A stretch of DNA of 35,077 bases, taken from Oscillospiraceae bacterium (lineage in GTDB: Bacteria > Bacillota > Clostridia > Oscillospirales > Ruminococcaceae). Below are positions 6,371-14,096 of this stretch, one piece after another (position 1 is the first letter of the stretch; the number at the start of each line of letters is the position of its first letter). Both the position numbers and the translations under genes were made by a program. The stretch covers positions 1 through 35,077 of the forward strand of contig WQXO01000018.1 of the NCBI GenBank assembly GCA_009784825.1, in the 5' to 3' direction. Below the pieces are notes generated by a model, which saw only the letters and a program-made list of their open reading frames with translations, ran no database searches and was not told the DNA's origin.

Positions 6371-7267
6371 ATGAACTTCACACAACCCGTCATAAAAGGC
6401 GTAAAATGCACGAATATACTACCGCAGGGTTTCTCCTTAGTTTTAGAGGGTGGCGGAACACGGGGTTTTTTCAGTGCGGGTGTGCTTGACGCATTTCTGA
6501 AACAAGGGATAATGTTTCCTTATATTATCGGTGTGTCGGCGGGCTGTGCGAATGCACTGTCATATGTGTCGGGGCAATACGGGCGAAACCGTGACATTCT
6601 CACTAATTATGTGAAAAAGCATGAATACCTCAGCCGCCGTAATCTTGTAAGACACGGTTCACTTTTCGGGTATGACTATATTTTTGAAACCATTCCGAAA
6701 AACCACATTTTTTTCGATAAAGAAGTATACGACGAGCAAGAAGTCCGCTTTTTAACAGGAGCAGCAGACTGCATTAACGGAAAAACAGTATGGTTTGAAA
6801 AAGAGGAAATGGACGAAAAATTCACCGCCTCCCGTGCTTCTTGCTCTGTACCGTTCTTGTCAAAGCCGGTCAAGATTAATGACATGTTATTGCTCGACGG
6901 CGGAATATTCGACCCAATCCCGATTGATAAGTCAATTGAGGACGGCAACACGTTTCATGTAATCGTGCTTACCCGTAACCACGGCTACATAAAACCCCCG
7001 TTTAAGAGGAAGGCCTTAGCGAAATCGTTTTATTCAAAGCACCCGAAAATCGCTCAAGCCATTCTCGAACGTCATGAAATATATAATCGGCAGTCGGCGT
7101 TATGCGAGGAGTTAGAAGCGGCAGGGAAAGCGTTGATTATCCGTCCGCAAAAGCCGCTAAAAAACCAAAGCATGTCAGGCAAAAATATACCGGAATTGTT
7201 AAAACTATACGACGAGGGCGAAGAAGAGGGCTTATGTGCGTTGAAAACCTTGAAAAAATACTATTAA
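6371..7267 (+). CDS. Patatin-like phospholipase / acyl hydrolase
   Basis: Cytosolic lipid acyl hydrolase of the patatin family (alpha-beta fold with a Ser-Asp dyad). The oxyanion loop EGGGTRG is at 26-32, the nucleophile elbow GVSAG (Ser56) at 54-58, and the catalytic Asp in DGG (Asp176) at 176-178. All required residues are present and the 298-aa length is normal for the bacterial YlbK/RssA-like group. There is no signal peptide. It starts four bases after the preceding stop with no strong Shine-Dalgarno, suggesting translational coupling. Its last 34 bases overlap the radical SAM gene. The natural substrate cannot be read from sequence. Confidence 0.9.
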   Translation: MNFTQPVIKGVKCTNILPQGFSLVLEGGGTRGFFSAGVLDAFLKQGIMFPYIIGVSAGCANALSYVSGQYGRNRDILTNYVKKHEYLSRRNLVRHGSLFGYDYIFETIPKNHIFFDKEVYDEQEVRFLTGAADCINGKTVWFEKEEMDEKFTASRASCSVPFLSKPVKINDMLLLDGGIFDPIPIDKSIEDGNTFHVIVLTRNHGYIKPPFKRKALAKSFYSKHPKIAQAILERHEIYNRQSALCEELEAAGKALIIRPQKPLKNQSMSGKNIPELLKLYDEGEEEGLCALKTLKKYY

Positions 7268-8976
7268 GCGTTCAGCGACCCGCACGATACACAGGCGGGG
7301 AGGTTAATTCCGTCGTTAAGGACGTTCAGAATATAAGTCTGCGATTTGCATTTGCATTCCCGGATATTTACGATATAGGAATGTCACACTTAGGGTTAAA
7401 AATCCTGTATTCGCTTATTAATTCACGTGAGGGGTACTGGTGTGAGCGTGTGTTTATGCCACTGCCCGACATGGCGGAGAAAATGCGGGAGCATAATATA
7501 CCGCTATACGCTTTAGAAAGCGGACAAGCCATTAGGGATTTCGATATAATCGGCTTCACACTGCAATACGAATTAAGCTACACAACCATATTAGCAATGT
7601 TAGACTTAGCTGGAATCCCTGTGTTGAAATCCGACAGAGGGTGTGACTTTCCGCTGATAATCGCAGGAGGCCCCTGTGCCTGTAACCCCGAGCCTTTGTG
7701 CGATTTTATTGACTTATTCGTAATCGGTGAGGGTGAGGAGGTTACATTTGAACTGCTCGATTTATATAATAAATGCGACAACCGTGAGGATTTTTTAGGA
7801 AAAGCCGCATTAATCGACGGTATTTACGTCCCCGATATTTCAAAAACAACAAAAAAACGAATAATCGCAGACTTAGATAATATATTCTACCCGAAAGAGT
7901 TCATCGTCCCGTTTATCGAAACCGTGCATGACCGTGCCGTAACGGAGGTTCTAAGGGGTTGTATAAGGGGTTGCCGCTTTTGCCAAGCGGGGTTCACCTG
8001 TCGCCCCTATCGGGAAAAACCAAGGGGGAAAATCCTAAACGAAACTATGGACTTATGTAAAAGCACAGGGTATGACGAGGTATCCTTGTGTTCGTTATCG
8101 ACAAGTGACTATTCCGATATTGAGCAACTGCTGAAAGACTTAACCGAATACACCGACAATAACAAAATAAACCTGTCACTCCCCTCATTAAGGATAGACA
8201 AGTTTAATGACGAGGTTCTCCGCCGAATTAAAAGTATTCGTAAAAGCGGACTGACCTTCGCACCAGAGGCGGGAACACAAAGACTACGCAACGTAATCAA
8301 CAAAAACATCACAGAGGAAAACATTCTCACCGGCTGCCGAATTGCCTTTTCAGGCGGGTATTCGTCGGTTAAGCTGTACTTCATGCTCGGCTTACCCACC
8401 GAAACCGACGAGGATATAATTGCAATTTATAAGCTGACGGAAAAAATCATGCGTTTGTATAAAGAAATCTCAGTTGCCAGAAAAGGCATTTCTGTTTCAA
8501 TATCATTAGGAACATTTGTACCTAAACCGTTTACGCCGTTCCAGTATGAGCCGATGATTTCCCGTGAACAAGCCGATAAAAGGCAGAAGCTGTTCATGTC
8601 ATTGGTCAAATCGGGAAAGGTAAAGGTCAGCCGCTCAGACTACAGTATGTCGCTGTTAGAGGCGGTATTCGCAAGAGGTGACAGGCGGCTCGGAAAAGTG
8701 ATACACTCGGCGTTCAAAAACGGCTGTGTTCTTGACGCATGGAACGACTATTTCGATTACGAAAAGTGGGAGAAAGCGTTCCGGGAACACAACATAACCC
8801 CGGAGGAATACGCTTGCCGAAGCTACGATTATAATGAACCGCTCCCGTGGGGGAACATAGACATGTCAGTCAGCGAGGAGTTTCTTGTTCGGGAAAACAA
8901 GCGGGCTCATTCAGAACAAACCACCCCGAACTGTCGGGAGGCTTGCACAAAATGCGGACTTAACTGCGAAGGATAA
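7234..8976 (+). CDS. B12-binding-type radical SAM protein, TIGR03960 family
   Basis: Radical SAM enzyme of the clostridial family that usually works with, or is fused to, a DUF2344 (TIGR03936) protein; that partner is at 27505-28083. The Fe-S motif CIRGCRFC (C243, C247, C250) is intact. The N-terminal cobalamin-binding-like region contains FAFPDIYDIGMSHLGLKIL, conserved in the family. The C-terminus carries a second Cys motif (CREACTKCGLNC). I chose ATG 7234 because it sits behind AGAGGG and gives the family's usual beginning (LEKILLSVQRPARYTGGE). A longer in-frame opening at 7102 would add 44 residues encoded inside the lipase gene that look unlike protein. The physiological reaction is not established; roles near RNA or tRNA modification have been suggested from gene context elsewhere. 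Confidence 0.9.
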   Translation: MCVENLEKILLSVQRPARYTGGEVNSVVKDVQNISLRFAFAFPDIYDIGMSHLGLKILYSLINSREGYWCERVFMPLPDMAEKMREHNIPLYALESGQAIRDFDIIGFTLQYELSYTTILAMLDLAGIPVLKSDRGCDFPLIIAGGPCACNPEPLCDFIDLFVIGEGEEVTFELLDLYNKCDNREDFLGKAALIDGIYVPDISKTTKKRIIADLDNIFYPKEFIVPFIETVHDRAVTEVLRGCIRGCRFCQAGFTCRPYREKPRGKILNETMDLCKSTGYDEVSLCSLSTSDYSDIEQLLKDLTEYTDNNKINLSLPSLRIDKFNDEVLRRIKSIRKSGLTFAPEAGTQRLRNVINKNITEENILTGCRIAFSGGYSSVKLYFMLGLPTETDEDIIAIYKLTEKIMRLYKEISVARKGISVSISLGTFVPKPFTPFQYEPMISREQADKRQKLFMSLVKSGKVKVSRSDYSMSLLEAVFARGDRRLGKVIHSAFKNGCVLDAWNDYFDYEKWEKAFREHNITPEEYACRSYDYNEPLPWGNIDMSVSEEFLVRENKRAHSEQTTPNCREACTKCGLNCEG

Positions 8977-8980
8977 ATTT

Positions 8981-10144
8981 ATGAAATATCTTGTTATATT
9001 ATGTGACGGAATGTCAGACCTGCCCTGCGACGAATTAAACGGGAAAACGCCGATGGAGGCTGCAAGCAAACCTACTATGGACAGGCTTGCCTGTGCAAGC
9101 GAAGCGGGATTAGTCAAAAGCGTACCCGACAGTCTTCCCCCGGGGAGTGATGTGGCTAATTTGTCAATCCTCGGCTACAACCCCGAGGAATGTTACACGG
9201 GGCGTTCTCCTTTAGAGGCGGCAAGCATGGGGATAGAAATGGACGCAGACGACGTTGCAATCCGCTGTAATATAGTGTCGCTATCAAAGGAAGATAGCTT
9301 TCATGATGCAGTTATGAACTGCTATTGTGCTAATGACATTCACACACCTGAAGCCGCTAAGGTTATAGAAATCGCCAATCAAGAATTCGGCAGTGAAAAA
9401 CTAAAGTTCTACCCCGGAATTAGCTACCGCCATTGCTTAATTATTAAAAACGGTAAAATCGATTTAGACATGACCCCCCCACACGATATTACAGGGAAAA
9501 GAATAGGCGATTATATCAAAATAATTGAAAAAAACCAATTTCTTTACGAAATTATGGAAAAGTCATATTTCCTTGATAATTCTAAGTGTCTGTGGTTTTG
9601 GGGCGAGGGTAAACGTGCCGAATTACCCTTGTTCCGTGAAAAATTCGGACTAAGCTCGGTCATGATTAGTGCAGTGGACTTACTCAAAGGCATTGGCAAG
9701 CTGACCGGGATGGAGGTCATAAACGTCCCCGGTGCAACAGGATATATCGACACGAATTTCACGGGGAAAGCCAATGCGGCGATTAACGCCTTAGAAAACG
9801 GTGCAGACTTGGCGTATATCCACATCGAAGCTCCCGACGAATGCGGTCACAGGGGCGAAGTGAACAACAAAGTCAAATCAATTGAGCTGATTGACGAATT
9901 GGTGTTAAAGCCCGTATTAAAAGTAATGGATGGTGAGCATTTACGGGTATTAATCGCACCCGACCACCCGACACCGCTGTCTTTGAAAACCCACACCCGT
10001 GACCCGGTGCCTTTCTTAATATATGACAACAAAACCTCCGTAACCGGTGTTTCAACATTCACGGAAAAAACCGCAAAATCCACAGGAATTTATATAGAAA
10101 ACGGCTATGAATTAATGGAGAGATTTACAAATGCCCGAAACTGA
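8981..10144 (+). CDS. apgM: apgM-type phosphoglycerate mutase / proposed homoserine kinase
   Basis: Alkaline-phosphatase-fold enzyme of the cofactor-independent, archaeal-type phosphoglycerate mutase family (387 aa, normal length). The metal-binding start is KYLVILCDGMSD, the phosphorylated-Ser region is PPGSDVANLSILGYNP, and late metal ligands lie in HIEAPDECGHRG and APDHPTP. One branch of this family has been proposed to act as homoserine kinase in genomes without classical ThrB. Here homoserine dehydrogenase lies one gene downstream, which favours that reading, while glycolytic mutase activity cannot be excluded. Start at 8981 is behind AAGGA; a longer in-frame opening at 8885 lies inside the preceding gene and is discarded. 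Confidence 0.88.
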   Translation: MKYLVILCDGMSDLPCDELNGKTPMEAASKPTMDRLACASEAGLVKSVPDSLPPGSDVANLSILGYNPEECYTGRSPLEAASMGIEMDADDVAIRCNIVSLSKEDSFHDAVMNCYCANDIHTPEAAKVIEIANQEFGSEKLKFYPGISYRHCLIIKNGKIDLDMTPPHDITGKRIGDYIKIIEKNQFLYEIMEKSYFLDNSKCLWFWGEGKRAELPLFREKFGLSSVMISAVDLLKGIGKLTGMEVINVPGATGYIDTNFTGKANAAINALENGADLAYIHIEAPDECGHRGEVNNKVKSIELIDELVLKPVLKVMDGEHLRVLIAPDHPTPLSLKTHTRDPVPFLIYDNKTSVTGVSTFTEKTAKSTGIYIENGYELMERFTNARN

Positions 10145-10835
10145 ATTACTTGAATTAAACGAGATAATCGAATCAACTGATGAACTGATTGAAGAATTAA
10201 ACGAAGAAATAAGCGTGTTAGAGCTGATTGAAATTACCGAGCCCGAGCCGCAAGTTTCCCGTCCGCAGTTTTCGATAATGCGGTACTATCGCTTAATTGT
10301 GTTAGCGGCAATCGCATTATCACTTATTTTATCAATCACAGCATTGATAACGGCGATTAACTCATCGAACACAGTGTATATATCCGAGGACGGACAGGTC
10401 ACTACTATCGGCGGAAACACCCAAAAACGCTTCGAGAACTCGATAAAAAGCGAATTATCCGGTAAAATTCCAAACGACATACGGGTCAAGGATATTGTCA
10501 TAACCGTCGAGCTAAACGGGAGAGACCTATCACGCTACAAGCGGTTGACCGATTTGGAGGAGGGTGACAGAATTATCGTTTCGGTGGAGTTTATCCCGCA
10601 AAGAAGCGTGGCACAATTTGCAAAGGACTGCCGAGCCGTGCTTGATATTATGGAAGCACAGGGAATTGAATATGACGATATAACATTTTTTTCCGAGGGA
10701 GCTTATACGAAAATGCGTGTCGATTTCAACGGGAAATTCCGCATGGACATTACCGAGGAGGAACTAATCAGCCTTACATACTATTTCGGTGAAATTGAGG
10801 ACGATGACGAGGATTTACCCGATATATCACCTTAA
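10131..10835 (+). CDS. Single-pass membrane protein of unknown function
   Basis: Not recognised. The 234-aa protein has a very acidic, helical N-terminus (1-45, Glu/Leu-rich and coiled-coil-like) and one membrane segment at about 54-76. An outer soluble domain of about 150 residues ends in an Asp/Glu-rich tail. No lipobox or catalytic motif is seen. It overlaps the apgM-like gene by 14 bases, with GGAGAG as the ribosome-binding site, so it is translated from the same message. hom begins 78 bases later under its own promoter. A regulatory or envelope role is possible but is not shown by sequence. Confidence 0.75.
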   Translation: MPETELLELNEIIESTDELIEELNEEISVLELIEITEPEPQVSRPQFSIMRYYRLIVLAAIALSLILSITALITAINSSNTVYISEDGQVTTIGGNTQKRFENSIKSELSGKIPNDIRVKDIVITVELNGRDLSRYKRLTDLEEGDRIIVSVEFIPQRSVAQFAKDCRAVLDIMEAQGIEYDDITFFSEGAYTKMRVDFNGKFRMDITEEELISLTYYFGEIEDDDEDLPDISP

Positions 10836-10849
10836 ATGACAAATAAAAC

Positions 10850-10878
10850 TTGTAATTTTATGGGAATTGTGTTACACT
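10850..10878 (+). promoter_or_regulatory. Probable promoter of the hom-to-polC operon
   Basis: TTGTAA (10850-10855), 17 bases, TACACT (10873-10878), 35 bases before hom. The match is imperfect but it is the only good candidate in the 78-base gap. There is no room for a T-box or threonine attenuator. Confidence 0.5.
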
Positions 10879-10913
10879 GTATTAATACTAACTAAATAAG
10901 GAACATCAAAAAT

Positions 10914-11966
10914 ATGTCGAAAATAGCGATATTGGGTCATGGGGTTGTCGGCTCGGGAACGGCGGAGGTTTTCTTAAAAAATAAAGAAAGCATTATTAAA
11001 AAAACAGGACAATCGGTTGATATAAAATACATTCTTGATTTAAGAGACGTGAGCGAATTCGGTGAATGTGAATACGCCGATAAGTTCACGAAAGACTTTG
11101 AGGTTATTTTAAACGATGACGAAGTCACGGTAGTCGCCGAGTTAATCGGCGGAATTACCCCGGCATACGATTATGTGAAAGCGTTACTGCTGAGCGGAAA
11201 AAGCATAGTAACCTCTAATAAAGAATTAGTTGCAAAAAAAGGTGCAGAATTATTCAAAATCGCAAAAGACAAGAATGTCAGCTTCTTTTTTGAAGCCAGC
11301 GTAGGCGGCGGAATTCCGATAATCCGCACACTTAACCAATGCCTTGCCGCCGATAAAATTAACGAGGTTGCAGGAATTCTCAACGGAACGACTAATTTCA
11401 TTTTAACAAAAATGTCCCGTGACAATATGGGCTTCGAGGAAGCGTTAAGGTTAGCACAGGACAACGGTTACGCCGAGCGTGACCCCTCCGACGACATTAA
11501 CGGAACAGACGCCTGCCGAAAAATATGCATATTAGCTTCAATGGTATTCGGTAAACGGGTCAACCCCGACAAGGTTTTCACCGAGGGAATTACCTCATTA
11601 ACTAAGGAAGACATCGCTTTTTGCGAAAGCAACGGGGGTACGGTTAAGCTAATCGCACGAGCAATAAAGGACAATGACAAGGTCAGCGTTTCGGTATGCC
11701 CTGCTTTCGTTGACAAGAACAGCCAGCTTGCCGGAGTAAACGATGTATATAACGCAATATTAGTTCGGGGGGAAGCAACGGGCGATGTAGTGTTCTACGG
11801 TAAAGGTGCAGGGAAATACCCCACAGCAAGTGCAGTGGTCAATGACATAGTCAACGCCTTAAACAACAGCGGGAACACACTTTCATGGGGTGATGAGGAA
11901 CAAGAGATAACCCCACCCGAATTTTCAAAAACCTGCGGAAATATCCGATTTTTCGATAATATATAA
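10914..11966 (+). CDS. hom: Homoserine dehydrogenase, short form without ACT domain
   Basis: Reduces aspartate semialdehyde to homoserine with NAD(P)H, the branch point to threonine and methionine. The Rossmann motif GHGVVGSG lies at residues 8-15. The family signature around GGGIPIIRTL and GILNGTTNFILT is intact, and EGI begins the late catalytic segment. The protein has 350 aa and ends soon after the catalytic domain. The C-terminal ACT domain that mediates threonine feedback in about 430-aa homologues is absent. RBS AAGGA precedes the ATG. pyrH follows after 23 bases, so hom heads the long operon. With the apgM-like gene upstream, it forms a probable threonine pair. Confidence 0.95.
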   Translation: MSKIAILGHGVVGSGTAEVFLKNKESIIKKTGQSVDIKYILDLRDVSEFGECEYADKFTKDFEVILNDDEVTVVAELIGGITPAYDYVKALLLSGKSIVTSNKELVAKKGAELFKIAKDKNVSFFFEASVGGGIPIIRTLNQCLAADKINEVAGILNGTTNFILTKMSRDNMGFEEALRLAQDNGYAERDPSDDINGTDACRKICILASMVFGKRVNPDKVFTEGITSLTKEDIAFCESNGGTVKLIARAIKDNDKVSVSVCPAFVDKNSQLAGVNDVYNAILVRGEATGDVVFYGKGAGKYPTASAVVNDIVNALNNSGNTLSWGDEEQEITPPEFSKTCGNIRFFDNI

Positions 11967-11989
11967 TATATGAACCGGGGGAGAATTAT

Positions 11990-12697
11990 ATGGAACAGCC
12001 TAAATTCAAGCGAATGATACTGAAGTTATCGGGAGAAGCCTTAGCGGGGGAGAAAAAGCACGGCTTATGTATGGACACGGTGACGACTATTTGCAAAAGC
12101 GTGAAAAAATGCCATGACGCAGGTGTACAAATCGGAATTGTGGTAGGCGGCGGTAACTACTGGCGGGGCCGCACAACCGAGAACATGGACCCCATAAGAG
12201 CCGACCATATAGGAATGTTGGCGACTATGATGAACGCACTTGCCGTCAGCGATGTTTTAGAAACAATGGGGTGCGACGTTCGGGTGCAGTCGGCAATCAG
12301 CATGATGCAAATGGCAGAGCCTTACATAAGGCAGAAAGCACTTTCCCACTTCAAGAAAGACCGAATTGTCATTTTCGGGTGCGGCACGGGGAATCCCTGC
12401 TTTTCTACCGACTCGGCAGCGGCGTTAAGGGCAAGGGAGTTGCAAGCCGATGTTCTGCTGAAAGCCACAATGGTTGACGGTGTTTACGATAAAGACCCGT
12501 TGAAATTCGAGGATGCGGTTAAGTATGAAACACTCAAGGCTAAGGATATAATTGTGGGCGGTTTGCGTGTTCTTGACGGAACGGCAGCGGCAATGTGTAT
12601 AGAAAGCGGAATCCCGCTGATTGTGTTTAATCTCCACGACCCGGAAAACATTTATAAAGCAGTTATGGGCGAAAAAATAGGAACAATAGTCAATTAA
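11990..12697 (+). CDS. pyrH: UMP kinase PyrH
   Basis: Hexameric bacterial UMP kinase of the amino-acid-kinase fold, making UDP from UMP and ATP. The phosphate-binding start MILKLSGEAL, the GGGNYWRGR loop and the TDSAAALRA segment are all present, and 235 aa is standard. RBS GGGGGAG is close to the ATG. In most Firmicutes pyrH follows rpsB-tsf; here it follows hom. The stop codon and last codons lie in the left end of the repeat element at 12691, so the repeat inserted at, or reshaped, the 3' end of the gene. frr follows after 128 bases. Confidence 0.97.
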   Translation: MEQPKFKRMILKLSGEALAGEKKHGLCMDTVTTICKSVKKCHDAGVQIGIVVGGGNYWRGRTTENMDPIRADHIGMLATMMNALAVSDVLETMGCDVRVQSAISMMQMAEPYIRQKALSHFKKDRIVIFGCGTGNPCFSTDSAAALRARELQADVLLKATMVDGVYDKDPLKFEDAVKYETLKAKDIIVGGLRVLDGTAAAMCIESGIPLIVFNLHDPENIYKAVMGEKIGTIVN

Positions 12698-12815
12698 TAA
12701 TGAATAAGTAACAATTAATAATTGTTGTGTCGCCTGTGGCGACGGATTATAAATAAAAATCTTTGCGGATGCGAATTCCAAAATTATTCATTATTAACTA
12801 TTAATTATCATAAAG
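12691..12815. repeat. AT-rich inverted-repeat (MITE-like) element between pyrH and frr
   Basis: The left arm CAATTAATAATGAATAA (12691-12707) and the right arm TTATTCATTATTAACTATTAATT (12784-12806) are imperfect inverted repeats. Inside is the hairpin GTCGCC-TGT-GGCGAC (12729-12743), equivalent to GTCGC-TTT-GCGAC in the 1-175 element. The extra C and G sit on opposite arms, so pairing is preserved despite sequence change. TTTGCGGATGCGAA (12761-12774) corresponds to the second palindrome of the first element. The right end, ATTATCATAAAGG, forms the frr ribosome-binding site. Confidence 0.75.
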
Positions 12816-12825
12816 GAGAATTATC

Positions 12826-13377
12826 ATGGAAGCTATGAATCAGGCAAAGGAAAAAATGGAGAAGATTATTTTAGCATTAGAAAAGGAGTTTTCGACTATT
12901 CGGGCAGGGCGTGCCAACCCCGGAGTCCTCGATAAGATTCAAGTGGACTATTACGGGACAATGACGCCGATTAACGCAATGGCGGCTATTTCCGTGGCAG
13001 AGGCACGAATTCTCGTAATCTCACCGTGGGACGCAAGTGCATTAAAAGCAGTCGAGAAAGCCATTATGGCTTCCGATATAGGGATTAACCCCACTAACGA
13101 CGGCAAATCATTAAGAATAGTGTTCCCGCAATTAACCGAGGAACGCCGTAAGGACTTATGTAAACAGGTTAATAAATATGGTGAGGAAGCAAAAGTCGGT
13201 ATTCGTAACGCAAGGCGTGACGCTATCGAAAAGTTCAAAGCCATGAAAAAATCCTCCGAAATCACAGAGGACGATTTAAAGGACTGTGAGAAAGACGTTC
13301 AGAAGCTCACCGATGATAATATCAAAAAAATCGACGAGGTTTGCAAAACTAAAGAAAAAGAAATAATGACGGTGTAA
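12826..13377 (+). CDS. frr: Ribosome recycling factor
   Basis: Splits post-termination ribosomes together with EF-G. The 183-aa length and motifs are typical: EFSTIRAGRANPGVLDKI near the start, then ISVAEARILVISPWD, then NDGKSLRIVFPQLTEERRKDL. Start 12826 lies behind AAAGGAG, whose first bases belong to the conserved end of the repeat element, so part of the translation signal was supplied by the repeat. uppS starts nine bases after the stop. Confidence 0.97.
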   Translation: MEAMNQAKEKMEKIILALEKEFSTIRAGRANPGVLDKIQVDYYGTMTPINAMAAISVAEARILVISPWDASALKAVEKAIMASDIGINPTNDGKSLRIVFPQLTEERRKDLCKQVNKYGEEAKVGIRNARRDAIEKFKAMKKSSEITEDDLKDCEKDVQKLTDDNIKKIDEVCKTKEKEIMTV

Positions 13378-13412
13378 CAATTCACAATGCATAATTCACA
13401 ATTAACAATTAA
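13378..13412. repeat. AT-rich repeat remnant spanning the uppS start
   Basis: The sequence CAATTCACAATGCATAATTCACAATTAACAATTAA resembles the arms of the elements at 1-175 and 12691-12815 (CAATTAATAATGAACAATTAATAATT type) with an internal duplication of AATTCACAAT. It contains the uppS start codon. Called a remnant on resemblance only. Confidence 0.45.
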
Positions 13413-14088
13413 AGAACTACCCAATCATATCGGTATTATGATGGACGGGAACCGTCGCTGGGCAAAAAAACGAGGGCTTCCCACGGCGATGGGTCATCTT
13501 AAGGGTGCGGATGTGTTTAAAGAACGGGTGCATGACTTATCGGATATGGGCATAAAACACGCTACGTTTTTTGCCTTTTCCACAGAGAACCTCAATCGCA
13601 GAGCAGATGAGGTCAGCGGGCTAATGCGTCTTTTTGAATCCCAGCTTGACGAATTGATGAAAACCGCCGAAAAGGATATAAGGTTAATATTCATCGGCGA
13701 CTTATCAGTATTCACCGACAAATTACAAAAAAAGGCGGCACAGGTAGAGCAAGAGTCCGCCGGTAACAAGGGAATGGTCTGCCGCCTTGCGTTGAACTAC
13801 GGCGGGCGTGCCGAAATCACAAGAGCGGTAAGTCGGCTTATTCTGTTTTCACCCCGAGGAAATGTTACCGAGCAGGAATTCGCCGATGAACTCTACACAA
13901 AAGGTGCCCCCGACGTTGACTTTATTATCCGAACAGGCGGGGAAAAACGCCTATCTAATTTCCTGCTGTGGCAGGCGGCATACGCAGAGTTATACTTCAC
14001 CGACACATTATGGTGCGATTTTAATAAAGACGAGCTGACGATTGCATTAAACGATTATGCGAGCAGAAACAGGCGGTTCGGGAATTAG
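13387..14088 (+). CDS. uppS: Undecaprenyl diphosphate synthase
   Basis: cis-prenyltransferase that makes the C55 carrier lipid precursor for peptidoglycan. It has the catalytic segment HIGIMMDGNRRWAKKRG, in which Asp binds the Mg-diphosphate, and FAFSTENLNR. The late segment is RTGGEKRLSNFLLWQAAYAE, where Gly replaces the more usual Ser of RTSGE. Length is 233 aa, slightly short but complete. The first ten residues (MHNSQLTIKE) are encoded by the repeat remnant at 13378-13412, and no strong Shine-Dalgarno is seen. Translation may depend on coupling with frr. cdsA follows eight bases after the stop. Confidence 0.95.
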   Translation: MHNSQLTIKELPNHIGIMMDGNRRWAKKRGLPTAMGHLKGADVFKERVHDLSDMGIKHATFFAFSTENLNRRADEVSGLMRLFESQLDELMKTAEKDIRLIFIGDLSVFTDKLQKKAAQVEQESAGNKGMVCRLALNYGGRAEITRAVSRLILFSPRGNVTEQEFADELYTKGAPDVDFIIRTGGEKRLSNFLLWQAAYAELYFTDTLWCDFNKDELTIALNDYASRNRRFGN

Positions 14089-14096
14089 GGGGACAC

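Noticed and set aside
7102-7233. Upstream in-frame start for the radical SAM gene
   Set aside because: The extra 44 residues are Arg/Lys-rich shadow of the lipase gene; family alignment and Shine-Dalgarno favour 7234.
8885-8980. Upstream in-frame start for the apgM-like gene
   Set aside because: The conserved enzyme begins MKYLVILCDG at 8981 behind AAGGA; the longer form would overlap the radical SAM gene by about 90 bases.
10836-10913. Threonine/T-box leader before hom
   Set aside because: Only 78 bases, of which about 35 follow the promoter; no specifier loop, leader peptide or terminator is visible.
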